Source: GCA-020345945 sp964596985 (GTDB lineage: Archaea; Thermoproteota; Bathyarchaeia; RBG-16-48-13; GCA-020345945). From it: a stretch of 64,000 bases of DNA. The notes beneath the pieces were generated by a model. The model was given only the letters and a program-made list of their open reading frames with translations, was not told the DNA's origin and ran no database searches. Shown one piece after another: positions 24,991 through 33,957 of this stretch (position 1 is the stretch's first letter; the number at the start of each line of letters is the position of its first letter). A program made the translations under genes and the position numbers. Location of the stretch: NCBI GenBank assembly GCA_964596985.1, contig CAZQWG010000002.1, positions 124,001-188,000 on the forward strand, read 5' to 3'.

Positions 24991-25998
24991 ATGTCGAAAA
25001 AGCCAGAGCCATTGGTGACCGTCGTACTTCCGGTGCGTAATAACGAGAAAACCATAGGCGCAGTTCTAGAGGGACTCAAATCCCAGACCTACAAGAATAT
25101 TGAAGTCATAGTCGTCGACGGGGCCTCCGAGGATAGAACAGTGGAGATAGCCTCCCAGTTCAACGTGAAGATATTGAAGGAGGATGCGAAGGGACCAAAT
25201 TATGCGAGAAACCTCGGTGTCAAGAATGCGAGGGGGGAATTCATCGTCTTCATCGATGGAGACTGCAAACCCGATGCTCGATGGGTGGAGCAAATCTTGG
25301 GTCCATTATCTGACTCGAAGGTGGGGGTGGCCGGAGGGACTATTGATGTCTGGAATTCAAGTAGCTACATCGCCAGGTACGGTCATTTTGCTAGGATCCC
25401 GGTGATGCCGAGGTTCGAGGCTAGAATGAAACAAGATACGAAGAGATTCAATGAGCTCCCGGTCAGTACTAGTATGGCGGTGAGAAAGGATGTCTTCGAT
25501 AAGACTGGGCTCTTCGATGAGTCCTATCGGGGAGGATTCGAGGAGACAGAGTTCCTCTGGAGGGTTGCGAAGTCAGGCTACGACATAATAGATGAGCCTC
25601 TCGCAATAGTGCATCACTGGAACAGAGAGACCCTTACGGGGCTTCTCTCTCAGACTTGGAGATACGGAATTGGCGCAGGAAAATTCTGCAATGAGAATCC
25701 TGACAGCCCTGTCACGAAGAAGTATCACAAGTACGATCTGGCTTTCATAGGGTTCATGTCCCTATTCATATTGGGGCTTATCGGCTCTCTTAGAATACCT
25801 CAACTCCTATTCGTGGTTACGCTATTGGCAATAGTTCCCTTTGCAAGGTTCTCGCTCGGGTATTTCGAACAAGCCTTTAGACGGGAAGCCTGGTCTACAA
25901 TCTTGGCATATCCTGTTCTCGACTTCTTGAGAGCGGCAACATTCTGCTTTGCCCAGATCCACTCAGAACTACTTGAGAAACTAGAGTGGTCGCGCTAG
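24991..25998 (+). CDS. GT2-family glycosyltransferase with C-terminal membrane segments
   Basis: The 335-residue protein has a GT-A domain: VTVVLPVRNNEKTIGAVLEGL, VDGASEDRTVEI, ARNLGVKNARGEFIVFIDGDC (DxD as DGDC) and the acceptor motif FEETEFLWRVAKSGY. About 245-300 contains two hydrophobic helices, so the enzyme is probably anchored to the cytoplasmic face. It closely resembles the GT2 at 58620; both contain the identical ARNLGVKNARGE block. It ends tail-to-tail with the next gene (4-bp overlap). Confidence 0.83.
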   Translation: MSKKPEPLVTVVLPVRNNEKTIGAVLEGLKSQTYKNIEVIVVDGASEDRTVEIASQFNVKILKEDAKGPNYARNLGVKNARGEFIVFIDGDCKPDARWVEQILGPLSDSKVGVAGGTIDVWNSSSYIARYGHFARIPVMPRFEARMKQDTKRFNELPVSTSMAVRKDVFDKTGLFDESYRGGFEETEFLWRVAKSGYDIIDEPLAIVHHWNRETLTGLLSQTWRYGIGAGKFCNENPDSPVTKKYHKYDLAFIGFMSLFILGLIGSLRIPQLLFVVTLLAIVPFARFSLGYFEQAFRREAWSTILAYPVLDFLRAATFCFAQIHSELLEKLEWSR

Positions 25999-26972
25999 GA
26001 CTGTTGTTCACGGATTTCCTCCATCAACTGCCGTATCGCGCGCAGCACTCTCAGAATTGCGTCGAGAAGAAGACCAAATGAGAATAGGATCACCGAAGTC
26101 ATGAAGAACATCGCGGAGAGGGTGGCAAAACCGAGGCGGGGCCACGTGTCCATCCCATGATATCTCCACAGGTACCAGCCGAGCGCTGTCTCGACTCCCA
26201 TATAGGTTGCGATCAATAGGAATAGTACGCCTAATCCCCCGAAGGTGAGCATTGGGCTGAAGTCAGTGAAATGCCGCATCATTGTGAGTGAGATACGCCA
26301 TCCATCCCTCAACGGCTGGAGTTTTGGGCGGCCCACTCTCCTGCCGTAGGTTATAGGGACTTCCACGACCATCAGGCCCTGCTTCTTAGCCTCGATTAGC
26401 ATCTCAGAGGCCAAAGGCATCCCGGAAGCCTCTAGGAACATCCTTCTCAAGGCTTGCACTCTTATTGCCCGCATCCCGGATTGAGAGTCACTGATTTTCA
26501 GTCCGTACAGTCGATTCATCAGGGCGGTGAAGAAACGGTTGCCGAGGCGGTTCAGTTGGGTCATAGCCCCCCTCCTCATTCCTGCGAACCTGTTCCCAAC
26601 CACAATAGCCGCCCCGTTTTCTTGAAGGGTTGTCAGTAGGCTTGGGATATCTGCAGGATCGTAGGTGGAATCCGCATCCATCATAACTATGATATCTTCA
26701 TATTCTCCATTCTTCTCTGCTTCTAGGATCTGAAGCACATGGCTGAAGCCAGTCATCAGGGCTGCTCCGTACCCCTTCTCCCGCTCGTAGAGTATCTCCG
26801 TGTCCAAGGACTTTGCAATCTCTACCGTTCCGTCGGTTGAGTACCCATCTACCAGGATTATCTTATGTTCGATGTCTTCGAGGATCCTGTGGCAGCCGGT
26901 TATAACCCATCCTACACCCCTGGCCTCGTTCAGGGTTGGGATGGTCACAAAGACTCTTATCGGCTTCGCCAA
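25995..26972 (-). CDS. DPM1-like GT2 transferase with two C-terminal transmembrane helices
   Basis: The 325-residue protein resembles dolichyl-phosphate-hexose synthases such as archaeal AglD/AglJ-type enzymes. It has VFVTIPTLNEARGVGWVI, VDGYSTDGTVEIA, KGYGAALMTGF, IIVMMDADSTYDPADIP (DxD) and VVGNRFAGMRRGAM, then QSGMRAIR. About residues 245-310 hold two membrane helices. Such enzymes load a sugar from a nucleotide donor onto polyprenyl phosphate, supplying the many GT-C enzymes here. The start is TTG. Confidence 0.83.
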   Translation of the reverse strand: MAKPIRVFVTIPTLNEARGVGWVITGCHRILEDIEHKIILVDGYSTDGTVEIAKSLDTEILYEREKGYGAALMTGFSHVLQILEAEKNGEYEDIIVMMDADSTYDPADIPSLLTTLQENGAAIVVGNRFAGMRRGAMTQLNRLGNRFFTALMNRLYGLKISDSQSGMRAIRVQALRRMFLEASGMPLASEMLIEAKKQGLMVVEVPITYGRRVGRPKLQPLRDGWRISLTMMRHFTDFSPMLTFGGLGVLFLLIATYMGVETALGWYLWRYHGMDTWPRLGFATLSAMFFMTSVILFSFGLLLDAILRVLRAIRQLMEEIREQQS

Positions 26973-27049
26973 GATGATCCCGTAGGAAAGTTAGAGGGAG
27001 AGGGATTCAATTTATCGGTTGTGGAAAACCTCAAAGATACGCTTGTCAA

Positions 27050-27637
27050 GTGTACTCTAAAACAGATAAAGACGAGGTAGGAAGTAGAATCGTCAGTATC
27101 AGGTACATACCACCGAGTGGATTGCAGGGATTGCTGGCAAGAAACAAGCGAATCATGGCAGCTGTCTTCTCTCTGACAATGCTGACTGCTATCTGCCTCT
27201 TCAATATCCATGAAGACCATTGGGTTAATAGACCCGGTGAATCAACCGGTCTTGTGCCGGTAAAGGTTCTTCTCTCGTACCCGGAGAAGTATGAAGGTCG
27301 GCTAGTTTTAATCAGCGGTACTGTTCGCGAGCTCTACACTTCTTCACGCGTACTATCCCTGAAGTCTCTTGACTCCGATATCCTGGTCTATGTTAAGGAA
27401 GAAGGCACGGTCAACGTAGGGGACGACATAACGGTCTATGGGAGTGTACTGTTGATATCAAAGGGGTATGTTGACGCCCTCTGGGTGCAGATTCACCGCT
27501 ATCCTAGGATGTGGTTGCATCTCTCAGCGGGTGGGGCACTATTCCTTGTCTACTACTTGCTCAGCGGTGATGAAGAAACATGTGAAAGGGGTAAGATCGA
27601 TCGACGGAGGGAGAAACTGCTCTGCCAGACTGGATAA
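27050..27637 (+). CDS. Membrane protein with an OB-fold-like domain between two helices
   Basis: This is a 195-residue protein with one helix at about 36-53 (MAAVFSLTMLTAICLFNI) and another at about 155-172. Between them lies a small beta-barrel-like domain: PVKVLLSYPEKYEGRLVLISGTVREL, then LDSDILVYVKEEG, then GDDITVYGSVLLIS. Cytochrome-maturation or nucleic-acid OB folds show the same 'GKxVxVxGxV' rhythm. No enzyme motif is seen. The 3' end overlaps the next gene if that gene begins at its CTG. Function unknown. Confidence 0.6.
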   Translation: MYSKTDKDEVGSRIVSIRYIPPSGLQGLLARNKRIMAAVFSLTMLTAICLFNIHEDHWVNRPGESTGLVPVKVLLSYPEKYEGRLVLISGTVRELYTSSRVLSLKSLDSDILVYVKEEGTVNVGDDITVYGSVLLISKGYVDALWVQIHRYPRMWLHLSAGGALFLVYYLLSGDEETCERGKIDRRREKLLCQTG

Positions 27638-28116
27638 CCCATATCGGCGTTGCTTGGCTAATATCAGAGTGGTTGGAGCTCTCGAAAAGAGAGAGAAAAC
27701 TACTCCTAGCCGGCTCCATTCTTCCTGACTGCTACAAGTTCATATTATACCCGGTGAGATCATCCGGGTTACTAGGGGTAGATTATGGGATTGACCTCTT
27801 CTTCGAACCGCTCAACTCCTTCGTCGGGATTATCCTCCTATCCTTATTCGCAGCCTCCCTTTTGAGAACCGAGTTGAAACATGGTTTCCGACTCCTCTTC
27901 TGGGGATCTCTAAGTCATCTTCTCCTCGACACTCTGTCGTATTCAGGTCCAAGGCTGCTGATCCCTTTGAGTTGGAGAGGCTTCGAGGCAGGGTTACTCT
28001 GGCCAGACAATCCGGTACCAGCCATATTGGCTACGGTCTCTGTTCTGATAGCCAGATTTTACAGGGGGGAGAAAGCTGTCAGTTCGATGCTGTCTGGAAA
28101 CCCCGAGTCTCGTTGA
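27622..28116 (+). CDS. YdjM/DUF457-type membrane metal-dependent hydrolase
   Basis: The frame reads PDWITHIGVAWLISEWLELS and onward, the standard start of this family (PDWxTHxxVAW). Later it has LAGSILPDCYKF, with the conserved Pro-Asp, and WGSLSHLLLDTLSYSGPRLLIPL, with the H-x-x-x-D pair. Four or so membrane helices are present. The first ATG/GTG/TTG in frame is TTG 27673, which would delete the conserved THIGVAW block. The only upstream initiator-like codon is CTG 27622, with GGAGGGA 9-10 nt before it and an in-frame stop at 27592. I therefore place the start at CTG. The substrate is unknown. Confidence 0.6.
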   Translation: MPDWITHIGVAWLISEWLELSKRERKLLLAGSILPDCYKFILYPVRSSGLLGVDYGIDLFFEPLNSFVGIILLSLFAASLLRTELKHGFRLLFWGSLSHLLLDTLSYSGPRLLIPLSWRGFEAGLLWPDNPVPAILATVSVLIARFYRGEKAVSSMLSGNPESR

Positions 28117-29359
28117 GAAAAACGATGGCGAGAGAGAGGAGGCAAGTCAGAAGAATTAGCCAAGGGAACAGGGTCCAGAACCAACCGTCAAATACGATTT
28201 GAAACGAATCTCGGATAACTCTGTCTGCAGTAATGAGGACAGGTACTGTCTGATCAAACCATATGTCCCATATTACGTATTGAAACGATGGGAGTACTGT
28301 CAAGATAAGCAACGGCAGGCTCCCTCTACCTAGATAGCATACAGCGAGTATCGAGAACGGGATCAGAAGCACGAAGTACTGGGCATGAACTACCGGGCTG
28401 AAGAAGAGGAAAACAAGGATGGAGATCAATACCGCGGAGTTTAGTGACGGGAAGTCTGCTTCTCTACGACCCGACCTCACGAAACAGTAGCTCAACAAGA
28501 GCAGTAGAAGGATCGAGAAGAAGACAGGGTACTGGATTCTCACTAGCCAGTCGGGTATCTCGTTCCACAAAGGATGTGCGAGTAAGTTTACGAGGAACCA
28601 GAGGCTTCCGGATCTACCTCTTATTTCAACTTGTGTTTGTGCAACTCCGTATGTCACTTGGTCTAGGTAGGCGTAGAAGTCGAAGATCAGGTATGGTATT
28701 GACGCCGACAAGAAGATCAAGAGGGGAATGAGAAGGAACTCAAGTGCTTCTCGCAGATTCTTCCTCGCATACAAGCAGAAGAGGAAGGGGATCGTAATGA
28801 TTGCGTACTGCTTTGTGAGCGCAGAGAGCCCCATCAGTATGCCTGCTGACATATTCCTATCCTTGGACAGTAAAACTGTGGAGGAGAGGAGGAAGAAGAC
28901 ACTGATGCTGTCGAACATACCCCAAATTGGCCCCACGAAGATTAGTTGCGGGTGAAAAAGGCAGAATAATCCCGCAGGAAAAGCGAGATCCCTCTCGGTA
29001 CAGCGGAGTTGGTAGTATACGAGAGATGAGAGAAGTAGATTCGAGATGATTGTCGGCATTTTTATCAAGGTTAGCCAGACGCCGTCGGAGTAGTTGAGGG
29101 TGGGTCTCAAGAGATACACGACGATAAGCCACCAAGACCAGAGCGGAGGATAGGCGTAGTCTGTCGAATGGTAGAAATCGAAGATTCTCCCCTTGACCAT
29201 CATCTCTCGAATATCATCCCGAAAGGACCTCATATCTCCGGTTACAGCAGTATGGGGTGCAAGAAAGAGCTGGAATACAAGACTTAGAAACACAAAAACC
29301 GTGAAGAGGAAGTCGCGTCGACCCCAACGGCTACTTCGATAGGAAGAGTCTAGAGGCAT
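28079..29359 (-). CDS. GT-C-type membrane glycosyltransferase
   Basis: This is a 426-residue polytopic protein. TM1 (about 17-34) is followed by the external loop TAVTGDMRSFRDDIREMM and then DYAYPPLWSWWLIVVYLL, the Asp loop and Y-P-P-x-W block shared with 14953, 16615 and 31130. A LFHPQLIFVGPIWGMFDSISVFF block is also shared. GAGGGTGAAGG directly precedes the ATG and supports the start. It ends tail-to-tail against the metal-dependent hydrolase (about 38-bp overlap). Confidence 0.75.
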   Translation of the reverse strand: MPLDSSYRSSRWGRRDFLFTVFVFLSLVFQLFLAPHTAVTGDMRSFRDDIREMMVKGRIFDFYHSTDYAYPPLWSWWLIVVYLLRPTLNYSDGVWLTLIKMPTIISNLLLSSLVYYQLRCTERDLAFPAGLFCLFHPQLIFVGPIWGMFDSISVFFLLSSTVLLSKDRNMSAGILMGLSALTKQYAIITIPFLFCLYARKNLREALEFLLIPLLIFLSASIPYLIFDFYAYLDQVTYGVAQTQVEIRGRSGSLWFLVNLLAHPLWNEIPDWLVRIQYPVFFSILLLLLLSYCFVRSGRREADFPSLNSAVLISILVFLFFSPVVHAQYFVLLIPFSILAVCYLGRGSLPLLILTVLPSFQYVIWDIWFDQTVPVLITADRVIRDSFQIVFDGWFWTLFPWLILLTCLLSLAIVFLNETRGFQTASN

Positions 29360-29552
29360 CCTTCACCCTCAGCATTCTCTGCTTACTCGAAGTAAGCGAA
29401 TAGAGATCCATTGTTCTCCCTAAATTTATTCGTAAGTACCAATCGGCATTCCAGCGACATCAAGAGCTGAAACATCTCCAAGAATCCATGAAATACACAA
29501 ATGGAATAAACGGAGAATATATGCATAAACGGGTCTCTACACTACCCAGTTA

Positions 29553-30836
29553 CTAGTCAATATATCCTAGGCTTCTAAGTCTCTCTACTACCTTCTCCTG
29601 ATCCTCCTGGTCAAGCTTTGTACCGACAAGTTCTTCTGTCCTCATCTCTTCGATCTTCTTTCGAAGCCTTCCCACAACATCTCCATTTCCTTTCGCTATG
29701 TTCCGTTCTTCTGCCGGGTCATTCTCTAGGTCATAGAGCTCTTCTTCGAAGTCCTCCCTAAACGGGGAGTAGATATACTTGTACTTGTTTTCCACTCGAA
29801 TGCCTGCTAGCCACTCATCCTTTCTTGGGATCGCAAGCCCAGTCGCCTCCATGTAGGCGTCTCTGTCAACGCCAACTTCTCCCTTGACTATAGGCACTAC
29901 ACTTTTCCCGGTTGTTCCTGTATTGTTCTCGACGCCGATCAGATCCAGTATCGTGGGGAGGATATCGATCTGTCTGACCTGACGCGGTGACTCTCCTGCC
30001 GGAAGAATATCCCTGTTATAGAGTATCAAAGGGACTTTCACCAATACATCGTAGATGCCGTACCCGTGACCCACGAAGATTCCCCTGATCCCCTTGGCGA
30101 AATGTGTCTTCACTATCCCGTGTCTCTTCAGGGTTCGAAAAACGGTTTCACCTATTCTTTTCCCATAATACTCGAATCTTGAACAAGCTATCTGCTCGCC
30201 GTGGTCTCCAGTAACTATGACAATTGTGTCCTCAGCGGTACTCGCAAGTAGCTTGGCTAGATATCGGTCAATACTGGCTAATGCCCTGCCGTATACTGTA
30301 CCGCCGTATTCCCCATGATTACATTCGTCTGTGACAATCCTAGGGTGGTGGAGCGACCAGATGTGAAGAAGAGTGAACCAGGGTTCCTCATAATGGGTCT
30401 TCAACCTGTTGATTAGATCGTTTCCCCACTTTGTGTGGATTGTTTCTTCAACGTTCCGATAGTTGTATTCGTCGAATCCCTTTGAAAGACCCATTTCTTT
30501 GCCTAGGGTTCCTGTGACCTCGGCATATGTACTGTAACCGTGCCCCTTCAACACCCCGGGCAAGGTAAGGGCGCTGTCTGCAAGTCTGTATCCTGAGGCG
30601 CTTCTTACACCATTCTCAAAGGGATAAAGCCCTGTAAGCAAACTTGCAAAACAGGGAGGGGTCGTGCTTGTTGAAGCAATCGTGTTGAGAAACGAAAAAC
30701 CATTATTCCTTAGTTCTCTTATGGTCGGTATGCACGCCTCTCTGTCTCCGTAGGCAAAATCCGCCCTTAAACAATCGATGACTATCAGCAACACGTTTCT
30801 TCGTCTATTCATCTTGGTTGATCCACTTTTTATCAT
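29553..30836 (-). CDS. Sulfatase / alkaline-phosphatase-superfamily enzyme
   Basis: The 427-residue protein has NVLLIVIDCLRADF (metal Asp pair), STTPPCFASLLTGLYPFENGV, VTGDHGEQI (metal Asp/His) and a late VGHGYGIYDVLVKVPLILY, all typical of the superfamily. At the nucleophile position the aligned residue appears to be Thr (T-P-P-C-F-A-S-L-L-T-G) rather than the Cys/Ser-x-Pro-x-Arg of formylglycine sulfatases. That favours a phosphodiesterase or phosphotransferase acting on glycan or lipid headgroups. No signal peptide is seen, so the site of action is uncertain. An internal ATG (30812) is an alternative start. Confidence 0.8.
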   Translation of the reverse strand: MIKSGSTKMNRRRNVLLIVIDCLRADFAYGDREACIPTIRELRNNGFSFLNTIASTSTTPPCFASLLTGLYPFENGVRSASGYRLADSALTLPGVLKGHGYSTYAEVTGTLGKEMGLSKGFDEYNYRNVEETIHTKWGNDLINRLKTHYEEPWFTLLHIWSLHHPRIVTDECNHGEYGGTVYGRALASIDRYLAKLLASTAEDTIVIVTGDHGEQIACSRFEYYGKRIGETVFRTLKRHGIVKTHFAKGIRGIFVGHGYGIYDVLVKVPLILYNRDILPAGESPRQVRQIDILPTILDLIGVENNTGTTGKSVVPIVKGEVGVDRDAYMEATGLAIPRKDEWLAGIRVENKYKYIYSPFREDFEEELYDLENDPAEERNIAKGNGDVVGRLRKKIEEMRTEELVGTKLDQEDQEKVVERLRSLGYID

Positions 30837-31129
30837 GGGATTTGTTTGTTGTTGTCAGTGCTTTAATCACTCTTTTCACGTGTTTAGGTAAATCGAAAAA
30901 CGGTTCCCGGACCCTCAGCTTTTGATACTGGGAAAGTGAAAACCTGTGTACACTCAATAGATAAAATCACCTGGATGACTTGCGGGTTTGGGCACCCCTG
31001 AGCTAGGAACCCAAAAGAGTTTTCAAAATAAAGGCTTCCATACAAACAGCAACCTGTTTACTCTTCCTCCAATCCCTGACAGAGAACAGTACTCCAAGAC
31101 CGTGGAGACAATCAAGGCGGGATAACGAA

Positions 31130-32398
31130 CTGTATAGGTTAGGGCTCCTAAAAACGAAGAGTTCAACGGCGTATTCGCGTCTTCGTCTCCTCCTAATTGC
31201 CGGTCTTGCTGTCCGTCTTCTATTTGCACCTTACGCGTCAGCTTGGCATGATCTTTGGACTTGGTGGCGGGTTGGTCATGCAGTCTGGGATCGTCACATC
31301 AGTTTTTACCATACAGAAGCAACATGGCCTTGGAGGAGGTATGCATACCCGCCGATATGGGGCATCTGCATAGTCCCAATGTACGCGTTGTACTCCCTCA
31401 TCGGAATAGAAGACATGCGTATCTTCAACCTGCTCGTCAAGCTACCAGTATTTGCCACGGACCTAGGGGTTACTATAGTTCTATTCAGACTGCTGAGACA
31501 GCCCCTAGGAGAGGACGGTGCCTTGACAACAGCCACACTATGGCTTATGAACCCTCTTACAATCCTGGCGTCAGCCTTCATGAACAACTTCGAGTCAATA
31601 GCAACCCTATTCATTCTACTCGCTGTAGAGAAATTGATTAAAGGTTCGACAATCCCAGCCGGGGTCTATGCAGCACTAGCATTCTGTACTAGGCAATCGG
31701 CGATCGTATTCTTTCCAATGATTATTCTGGCTGCCAAGTCCTTGAAGGTCAAGAAGACACGCAACCTACTACTATCCACTATAATCTCGGCTCTTCTCAT
31801 ATGTACCCCTTTCATGTGGCTGAACTGGGATGGATTTATCGAGAACGTAATCGAGTTCAACTTAGACAAGGAACCCTTCGGTTTGACATGGTGGCTGATT
31901 CCCATTCACACGTTTGGAATGCCCATGAATATCACAGAACTCATGTTACCCATGATGCTTGTCCTATTTGCTGCAACCTCTCTTATCCTCTACAAGGGAG
32001 CATCAAATCAGTTGAGTCTCGTCTCTCTATGTGAAGCTGGTTTAGTGGGGTTCTTCGTATTCATCTCAACCTCAGTTGAGGTAGGCGAAACCTTCTTCGT
32101 CTCCGCGTTGCCCCTCTTCCTCATCGAGGGGAGGCTTAAGAAATGGAACATGAAGATCTCCTTACCCGCCTTCCAGGCTGAACTGATCAAGATGATCGGT
32201 GGCATACCCGGCAAATTCAGATGGCTAGCAGAAGAAGTACAGGTCATACTTCTTCCCTTGGAGCTTCTCCGCGCCCCGTTCATAAACGCGGGCATACCAA
32301 GAGGACTGGAGGCCATATTCGGCGTCTACTATCTTCTATTCTCCATAGTCTACCTCTCCAGAACACTATGGCAATACCTAAGGAAGCCGTTGATGTAG
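31130..32398 (+). CDS. GT-C-type membrane glycosyltransferase with no canonical start codon
   Basis: Homology to the GT-C paralogues begins well upstream of the first ATG (31379). The same frame encodes TM1 (LLLIAGLAVRLLFAP), the acidic loop ASAWHDLWTWWRVG and the block RRYAYPPIWGICIV. None of the codons from 31022 to 31378 in this frame is ATG, GTG or TTG. CTG 31130 places the loop Asp at residue 41, as in the paralogue at 28079, and gives 422 residues, a normal length. Starting at ATG 31379 would remove TM1 and the active-site loop. A frameshift, a lost start or genuine CUG initiation are the options. Confidence 0.65.
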   Translation: MYRLGLLKTKSSTAYSRLRLLLIAGLAVRLLFAPYASAWHDLWTWWRVGHAVWDRHISFYHTEATWPWRRYAYPPIWGICIVPMYALYSLIGIEDMRIFNLLVKLPVFATDLGVTIVLFRLLRQPLGEDGALTTATLWLMNPLTILASAFMNNFESIATLFILLAVEKLIKGSTIPAGVYAALAFCTRQSAIVFFPMIILAAKSLKVKKTRNLLLSTIISALLICTPFMWLNWDGFIENVIEFNLDKEPFGLTWWLIPIHTFGMPMNITELMLPMMLVLFAATSLILYKGASNQLSLVSLCEAGLVGFFVFISTSVEVGETFFVSALPLFLIEGRLKKWNMKISLPAFQAELIKMIGGIPGKFRWLAEEVQVILLPLELLRAPFINAGIPRGLEAIFGVYYLLFSIVYLSRTLWQYLRKPLM

Positions 32399-32571
32399 AT
32401 GATAGGACGGTTTGGTTTGCAACCCTTCCCAGAATCATAGCGTGCTTGGCCGCATTCTTCAGAGTCAATTGGTTTCTTGAACTGATGACTATTTTCATGG
32501 AGAGGTTTCGATTGTAATGTAGTCACCAAAGTCAAAGTTAATGAGAGAGGACATATGGACCTCATAAAAGA

Positions 32572-33888
32572 TTGAAGAGAATCAGGGATTACCTAAGATG
32601 CTGGGCTAGGCCTAGTCGACTCTGTTCGGAGGGGTTCCAGTTAAGGGACAAGGATCATCATATAACAGAATACCTTATCCTCACGTTTCTATTCCTCTCT
32701 GCTTTCATTCCAAGATTCTTCCTCCTGACATATCTCGAAGTCTCTGGAGACGAGATCGTATACATCTCCAGTGGGGTTGTATACATTGACAACATCGTTC
32801 ATGGCATTACCCGTTGGGATGACTGGGAGATAAACTGGGAACATCCCCCACTCGTGAAGTACCTGATCGGCTTGATGGTATACACCCTCACGGATAACGA
32901 CATAAAACGAATCCCGCATGACGAGATGTGGATATATCTCTACATGAAACCAAGCGACATATACGAGGACAACATCCTCTTCCTCGCAAGACTCCCCTAC
33001 GCTATCATCGGATCGCTGACCAGCCTTGTGGTGTACTTCTTTGGAAAGGAGCTTCTCAACCGCAAACTGGGAATCCTTGCAGGTCTCTGGCTGTCTTTCA
33101 GCTACCTCTGGTTCTACAACACAATCTGGGTGCAAAACCTAGAGGTGCCAGAGACATTCTTCGTTGCGTTGGCATTACTACTCTTCTACAGAGGAATAAT
33201 GAAAGGCAGCCCCAGACACATTGTGGTTTCAGGGATCACTTTTGGTCTTGCCTTGAGCTGTAAGTACCCAGCAGCCTTAGGCATCCTGATAGCACTGATT
33301 TGGCTGCTCACCCTCAGCCTGGAAGGTAAGGTCTCCTTCGGTTTAAAATCAAGAGACCAAACAAACTTTACTCTGAGTTTGATCTCATTCCTCCCCATAA
33401 TCGCAGTTACATTTGTACTTCTATGGGGCTGGTGGATAATACCCAACGGCTTTGAGAGAACCGTGATACACTCAATAAACCGGCATAGAACGATGGGTCA
33501 TATTCAAGACTTAGGCGACTTCCTCGGTTCTAGGATATTGAATACCTTCTACCTTGAGGTAATCAGCAAATACTTCAGTTTCGCATTCCTACACTGGCCA
33601 TTCCTACAGTGGCCGCTGGCGCGGGTACAGTCACCAGAGCCATTCTTCATCCTCCTAGGGTTAGCTCTCCTCGCTGTAAAAACCCTTCAGAGACGTGCTG
33701 CCGACCTTGAACGCCTTCTGCTACTGTACTTCCTTCTGCCAACGGTCTGTCTTTCAGCCCTGCAATTCAAGCTAACTCACTATATTCTCATAGTGTGGCC
33801 CTCATTAGCCTTAATCTGCGCGATGGGATTACATTTCGCTCTGCGAAGGATAGTAAGTCTCCTAAACAGGCATGCACTCGCATCTTAG
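32572..33888 (+). CDS. GT39/PMT-like protein O-mannosyltransferase-type enzyme
   Basis: This is a 438-residue polytopic protein. After TM1 comes VSGDEIVYISSGVVYIDNI (Asp-Glu pair), then WDDWEINWEHPPLVKYLIG. The H-P-P-L-x-K-x-L-I-G block is the hallmark of protein O-mannosyltransferases, in which the DE pair is catalytic. Eukaryotic PMTs also have a MIR domain, which is absent here. The protein at 50437 shares the same blocks. The start is TTG. The acceptor could be protein Ser/Thr or a lipid; the sequence does not decide. Confidence 0.74.
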   Translation: MKRIRDYLRCWARPSRLCSEGFQLRDKDHHITEYLILTFLFLSAFIPRFFLLTYLEVSGDEIVYISSGVVYIDNIVHGITRWDDWEINWEHPPLVKYLIGLMVYTLTDNDIKRIPHDEMWIYLYMKPSDIYEDNILFLARLPYAIIGSLTSLVVYFFGKELLNRKLGILAGLWLSFSYLWFYNTIWVQNLEVPETFFVALALLLFYRGIMKGSPRHIVVSGITFGLALSCKYPAALGILIALIWLLTLSLEGKVSFGLKSRDQTNFTLSLISFLPIIAVTFVLLWGWWIIPNGFERTVIHSINRHRTMGHIQDLGDFLGSRILNTFYLEVISKYFSFAFLHWPFLQWPLARVQSPEPFFILLGLALLAVKTLQRRAADLERLLLLYFLLPTVCLSALQFKLTHYILIVWPSLALICAMGLHFALRRIVSLLNRHALAS

Positions 33889-33957
33889 GAAAACTAGAAA
33901 AGTCTGCTATCATCAAAGAAGTCCCATCTCGATAAAAACAAGGCGATGTAGAGATCT

